From Lutraria lutraria (Eukaryota; Mollusca; Bivalvia; Venerida; Mactridae): DNA of 64,000 bases. This document shows positions 59,100 to 64,000 of the stretch, one piece after another. The stretch covers positions 610,501 through 674,500 of the forward strand of contig OZ026848.1 of NCBI GenBank assembly GCA_964023205.1, written 5' to 3'. The notes under the pieces were generated by a model. It was not told the DNA's origin. It worked only from the letters and a program-made list of their open reading frames with translations, and ran no database searches. Numbering within the stretch: position 1 is the first letter of the stretch; the number at the start of each line of letters is the position of its first letter. The translations under genes were made by a program, and so were the position numbers.

Positions 59100-59277
59100 C
59101 GTACAACCTCTCCAGAGCGGCCCTCTCGTGAGCAACAACCTCCCTTCAACAACAGCATGATTTTTCCCACAGCAAGATTAAGCTATTACTTAAACCTCTA
59201 TACAGCAACAACCTCTCAACAACAACATAATTCTGCCTCTCCCAAAGGGGTATTGCTTTGGAGAGGTTGCTGTGTAT
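59100..59277. mobile_element. MITE family 1, copy F (best preserved)
   Basis: It runs from GTACAACCTCTCCAGAGCGG through CAACAACAGCATGATTTTTC, CTTAAACCTCTATACAGCAA and CTCCCAAAGGGG to TTTGGAGAGGTTGCTGTG. It carries the single TTAA that is duplicated around the nested element in copy A. Confidence 0.8.
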
Positions 59278-60039
59278 GCTGAACCATGAACAAATACCAT
59301 AGTATATTATATAACAATATAAACTCTAAACAAACCACGAGCAAGACAAAACAATGATAAACAAAACTGGTGGTAAAGATGCAATGTATAGACAAATGTT
59401 ATGACATGTTTGATGATCGTTAAGTCCAAAGGGCCGCCCGCCAACTTAACCCAATAGAGAAAGCGATCTAAATCTTCGAGTTCGAGCCCCGGAACGCTGG
59501 TAAGTAATTTCTTGCTGGTGTATAACTGAACTCAAACATAAAGTGTATATACAAAAAGTCTTTTTTTTTCGTCGGTCGTCTAAAGGGGGAGAAACGTGGA
59601 TTATTTTATTATGAGAGAATAGTGTGTTGTCTGTCAATACAAGTACATTGTATTCAAATAAGATGTCTTTTCTTTGGTAGTTTTGATTATATATATCATA
59701 TAATACATTAAGATTGTTATCTTGATATGCATGTAGTGTTTTGTTGGGGGGGGGGTAACTTGAGAAAATAAATGGTCGAGTTTACGGTTTCCCGGGCGAT
59801 CCTTTTGTTTGGGACAACCCGTATGATACTAACAGCAAATCCAAAATACGAAAGTGTTTGGGGACGAATCGTAATTAGAAAATACGAAAAGCACGTTTAG
59901 AAAAAAGGATATAAAACTTTTTAATGTTTTGGTGGAGTATTCGTAAACGTGACTATTCTTTCTTCATTGGACTTAAATACCATCAGGATAATTCCATGAA
60001 AATCTAAACATTATACATATATAATTATATATATACCGC

Positions 60040-60300
60040 AACCGTGGCCGAGTGGTTAGGGTATCCGCCTTCGGAGCGGGAGATCGAAGGTTCGAACCCC
60101 AGAAGAGACTGGTTTAGAACTGATGCGGTCGGTTGGTTAGCCGCCAGCTAGTTGAATAATGGTTACCGTAGGCCCATCTCAGCCAGGCACCGGCAAAAGG
60201 AGAAGGGATTCGGTAGGTACTGCGTGAACATGTTAAGATATGTGTCTCATAAGCCAACTTGGTTGGTCCTTTCAATAGGGGTGACACTATAATAAACAAA
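60040..60300 (+). mobile_element. tRNA-headed SINE
   Basis: The head is CAACCGTGGCCGAGTGGTTA (A box), an anticodon arm with 5-bp stem around CTTCGGA, then AGGTTCGAACCCC (B box). The expected acceptor strand is missing; a SINE body follows and ends near ACACTATAATAAACAAAACC. The head is Ser/Leu-type in its A box and would read as a TCG anticodon. It is not a functional tRNA gene. Confidence 0.65.
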
Positions 60301-61352
60301 ACCTTTACTTATACCATAGGGACTTAATGAACAGCCAACAATCATAAGCTCTGTTACATCACTTCTAACATAAAAATATTTCATAAACCTAAGAAATGTT
60401 CTCCCAAAGATTTATGAATATGACCCCAAGGCGTCTAATTAATAGAATGAGTATGTTCATAATTTCTGTCAACATTCGTATTAAAGAAATTAAAACATGA
60501 ATGTTGTTATGGCTATGTATTTCAACCTCTGTAAATTAACTTAAATTTTTTGCAAGATGTTTTATTTCTGTCAGAAGAATAAAGACAAAATGTCATGATG
60601 TGAGTATAGTAAACAAACTGTCAGAATGTGGTGTATTTATGAAGTTTATATTTAGGTGCGAGTTTATAAAAGGGTTCAAGATATACATGTATATGTATTT
60701 AAGCAGACGCGTGGTTAATTATAACTAAGATGGTCACAGTTTTAGAGACATGTTTTCCTGGCGTTTCGCCTTCAACTAATCTAGGCATATAACTGTTTAT
60801 ATATTCATAAAAGAAACCAGAATGTTATAAAAAAGAACCAGAAAAAAACATTTGAAATAAAAATAGGGATATATAAATGGTATCTTCTCTCCCTAAGGCG
60901 AATCTTGAATGACTGTCAAATGGGCCGACACAACTGATAATTTAAACCATTCGTAGAAACTAAATAATGTTCGAAGTATCAGAAAGCTGTGCATATTTTC
61001 TAAGTGACTAATTGTCCTGCCATGAACATTTCATGTTACGCCTGAAAAAACTAACACTGAGAGGTAAATCTAACATACGTAATATGTAACATGAGTTACA
61101 ATAATTAATGAATGCATGTTAAATTATCATGTAACCTGAACTCAGAATTACGCTCGCAGTAAATATGTCATGATTGTTAACATCAATCTTGGATACGTTT
61201 TGTATTTCATTAAAAATATTTTTCTTGCAATTATAGCGTCTTCTGTATGTAAACATTGTATCTTTATTTCTAAAAATATGGTAGTAACCGAAATTCTTTA
61301 CAAATAATGAACCGGATGATTTATTTTTGAAGTGACCACCGTCGATAAAATA
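60301..61352. other. Gene-poor AT-rich stretch
   Basis: Nothing supported beyond simple AT-rich sequence. Confidence 0.5.
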
Positions 61353-62270
61353 CAGTAAAACCTCGATTATTCGAATGTCATTGGGCCCTGAAAAATCATT
61401 CGGATAATCCATGGTTTCGAATAATCGTTTTCTGTATGATGTACCGGTTTGGAAACGATAAATTCCGTACGGTCCGTATATTGCAAGGGAGTTAACTCTC
61501 GTATGTAAACATGACGCTACTTGAGTGATAATAAGAATAAAATAAAATGAATAACAAACTCCTTGTTTTATGAATGTATATGAGCTAATAAATGAAACAA
61601 TATTTTTTTGTTAAATAAATACCAGCGCATTTATGGATTAAGCAGAACACAATCCAACACAATAATATGTCATTCTCACTTCACTTGCTAACGATCGACT
61701 AGGCATTGCTATAGTCACATTCTAAAACAATTAAAGAATCGAAGACTTAATGTTTTTATGTTTGGAACATACTTTCACTAAATCATCATATTCTAGTTAG
61801 TTTTGTTTAATTTATGTTCGAATCATTTTTTTTTAATTTTGAATGATGCTGAAATACAAATAATTTCATACAGATCACCAGGTACGTACGCGTATCAACT
61901 TATTATACCTGAAATCATTGTGAAATATTCATCGCGATTATTATAAAATCGTAACAAACAATATGGTCAATTAACGATAATTAAACTGTTGACACGCTTA
62001 GTGTATGAATTGATGTTACACATTGTTTGTCACACGACATTTTATTCTCAATCGGCCTTTGTTATCAATTGACGATTTCGAATAATAGGTGTGAAAATAA
62101 GCGCATTCGTAACGGTAGGGACCAAATAATGTATTCGGATTACAGCAGGTATTCGTAAAATCCGATTCGTATAACCGGGGTTCGTTTTAGTTGAATTATA
62201 TAGAGGCGTAATCGGGACCGTAGATATTATTCGGATAATACCGGGTATTCGGATAATCGAGGTTTTACTG
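61353..62270. mobile_element. pogo/Tigger-like non-autonomous element (918 bp, TA flanks)
   Basis: The left end CAGTAAAACCTCGATTATTC and the right end GATAATCGAGGTTTTACTG are inverted repeats, bordered by TA at 61351-61352 and 62271-62272. ATTCGGATAAT words recur subterminally at both ends. The middle is AT-rich with no transposase frame. Confidence 0.85.
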
Positions 62271-62604
62271 TAATACAATAAAACATTGTGTGCGCATGTG
62301 TGTTTCTTTTTATTTTTTATTTCTATATTGTTCTAAACTTCTCGTCATTTTTGTTAAACTTGTATATGCATTATATGTTCATTTTGAAATTTCAGGTTAT
62401 GTATTTTGGAATCCGTAAAAACAGGAACTGTTCTGCTCTGTGATCAAATAAATTTACACAATTCTTCGTCTGTATGTAGAGTTCAGTGACGTATCAAGCC
62501 GTTTTTGATAGTTTAATTGAAATATTTCTACAAGTTGTGCTTTAGACCACGACATTGGGTACAATTTCTAGCACATGAGACCGAGCATGATGTGGTACTT
62601 ATAT

Positions 62605-64000
62605 AAGTTGCCAGCACGATAAGGTTCTGACACGACAGGGCGGATAAATGACTGCTGGGTCCTTGTAGCACGATGGGGTTCTGACACGACAGAGAAGATA
62701 ATGACTGTTGGATCATTGTATCACGATGAGGTTCTGACACGACAGAGCTGATAAATGACTGTTAGATCCTTGTATCACGATGGGGTTCTGACACGACAGA
62801 GCTGATAAATGACTGCTAGGTCCTTGTAGCACGATGAGGTTCTGACACGACAGAGAAGATAATGACTGTTGGATCATTGTATCACGATGAGGTTCTGACA
62901 CGACAGAGCTGATAAATGACTGTTGGATCCTTGTAGCACGATGAGGTTCTGACACGACAGAGCTGATAAATGACTGTGGGATCCTTGTAGAACGATGAGG
63001 TTCTGACACAACAGAGCTGATAATGACTGTGGGATCCTTGTAGCACGATGAGGTTCTGACACGACAGAGCTGATAATGACTGTTGGATCCTTGTAGCACG
63101 ATGAGGCTCTGACACGACAGAGCTGATAATGACTGTTGGATCATTGTATCACGATGAGGTTCTGACACGACAGAGCTGATAAATGACTGCTGGGTCCTTG
63201 TAGCACGATGGGGTTCTGACACGACAGAGAAGATAATGACTGTTGGATCATTGTATCACGATGAGGTTCTGACACGACAGAGCTGATAAATGACTGTGGG
63301 ATCCTTGTAGCACGATGAGATTCTGACACGACAGAGCTGATAATGACTGTTGGATCCTTGTATTACGATGAGGTTCTGACATGACAGAGAAGATAATGAC
63401 TGTTAGATCCTTGTATCACGATGAGGTTCTGACACGACAGAGCTGATAAATGACTGGTGGGTCCTTGTAGCACGATGGGGTTCTGACACGACAGAGAAGA
63501 TAATGACTGTTGGATCATTGTATCACGATGAGGTTCTGACACGACAGAGCTGATAAATGACTGTTGGATCCTTGTAGCACGATGAGGTTCTGACACGACA
63601 GAGAAGATAATGACTGTTGGATCCTTGTAGCACGATGAGGTTCTGACACGACAGAGCTGATAATGACTGTTGGATCATTGTATCACGATGAGGTTCTGAC
63701 ACGACAGAGCTGATAAATGACTGTTGGATCCTTGTAGCACGATGAGGTTCTGACACGACAGAGAAGATAATGACTGCTGGGTCCTTGTAGCACGATGAGG
63801 TTCTGACACGACAGAGCTGATAATGACTGTTGAATCCTTGTAGCACGATGAGGCTCTGACACGACAGAGAAGATAATGACTGTTGGATCCTTGTATCACG
63901 ATGAGGTTCTGACACGACAGAGCTGATAAACGACTATGGGATCCTTGTAGCACGATGAGGTTCTGACACGACAGAGCTGATAAATGACTGCTGGGTTCTT
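62605..64000. repeat. Minisatellite, 53/54-bp unit, about 26 copies, open at window end
   Basis: The unit is GCACGATGAGGTTCTGACAC, GACAGAGCTGATAAATGACT, GTTGGATCCTTGTA. Variants differ at AGCTGATAAATG (54 bp) versus AGAAGATAATG or AGCTGATAATG (53 bp), and at CCTTGTAGCACG versus CATTGTATCACG. The array continues past 64000. Long minus-strand frames in it (many MSEPHR starts) are artefacts of repeat length. Confidence 0.95.

Noticed and set aside
60044..60110. Possible functional tRNA gene (TCG anticodon)
   Set aside because: A and B boxes and an anticodon arm are present, but the acceptor stem does not close and a SINE body follows.
62528..63953. Many minus-strand frames beginning MSEPHR, up to 169 residues
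   Set aside because: They are translations of the 53/54-bp minisatellite. Frames shift between unit types, and the frames overlap each other.

Overview
The window is eukaryotic nuclear DNA from an animal, most likely a bivalve or other mollusc. The reasons are short exons split by GT-AG introns of hundreds of bases to several kilobases, visibly AT-rich non-coding DNA, tRNA-headed SINE-like repeats, many small inverted-repeat elements, and a receptor of EMI-like/EGF/beta-sandwich/FN3/kinase-like layout. The species assignment is inference. I see no operons, CRISPR arrays or bacterial signals.

Three protein genes can be supported, all on the minus strand. (1) At 12933-17737, eight coding exons with consistent phases give a 611-residue secreted protein. 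Its two five-cysteine clusters have almost the same spacing as vertebrate clusterin. A tetra-arginine cleavage site lies between the clusters, a Gln-rich insert precedes that site, and the protein ends in a hydrophobic, GPI-signal-like tail. (2) At 23479-51202, 27 coding exons with consistent phases give a receptor of about 1286 residues: signal peptide, EMI-like end, two EGF-like modules, a long beta-sandwich ectodomain ending in an FN3 module, one membrane helix and a tyrosine-kinase-like domain. HRD has become HRR, DFG has become GFG, the glycine loop is degraded and the alphaC glutamate appears lost, so it is predicted to be a pseudokinase. A TATA box lies at 51331-51340. (3) At 53629-54153, one coding exon gives a 174-residue secreted proline-rich protein with an acidic C terminus.

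Layout: 1-12900 is intergenic, with two minisatellites (2791-3680 and 7253-7600), SINE-like repeats and fold-back repeats. 12.9-17.8 kb is the clusterin-like gene. 17.8-23.4 kb is intergenic and dense in MITEs, including one element nested in another. 23.5-51.2 kb is the receptor gene, whose introns carry several MITE families, a 1.1 kb long-TIR fold-back element and AT-rich or GC-rich minisatellites. 51.4-53.4 kb is intergenic with a MITE and a SINE. 53.4-54.2 kb is the proline-rich gene. 54.2-62.6 kb is gene-poor, with a hAT-like MITE bearing a perfect 8-bp target duplication, a SINE and a pogo-like element. 62.6-64.0 kb is a third minisatellite that runs off the end of the window.

The three proteins are all predicted to enter the secretory pathway. 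Nothing in the sequence links them functionally, and their clustering may be chance.
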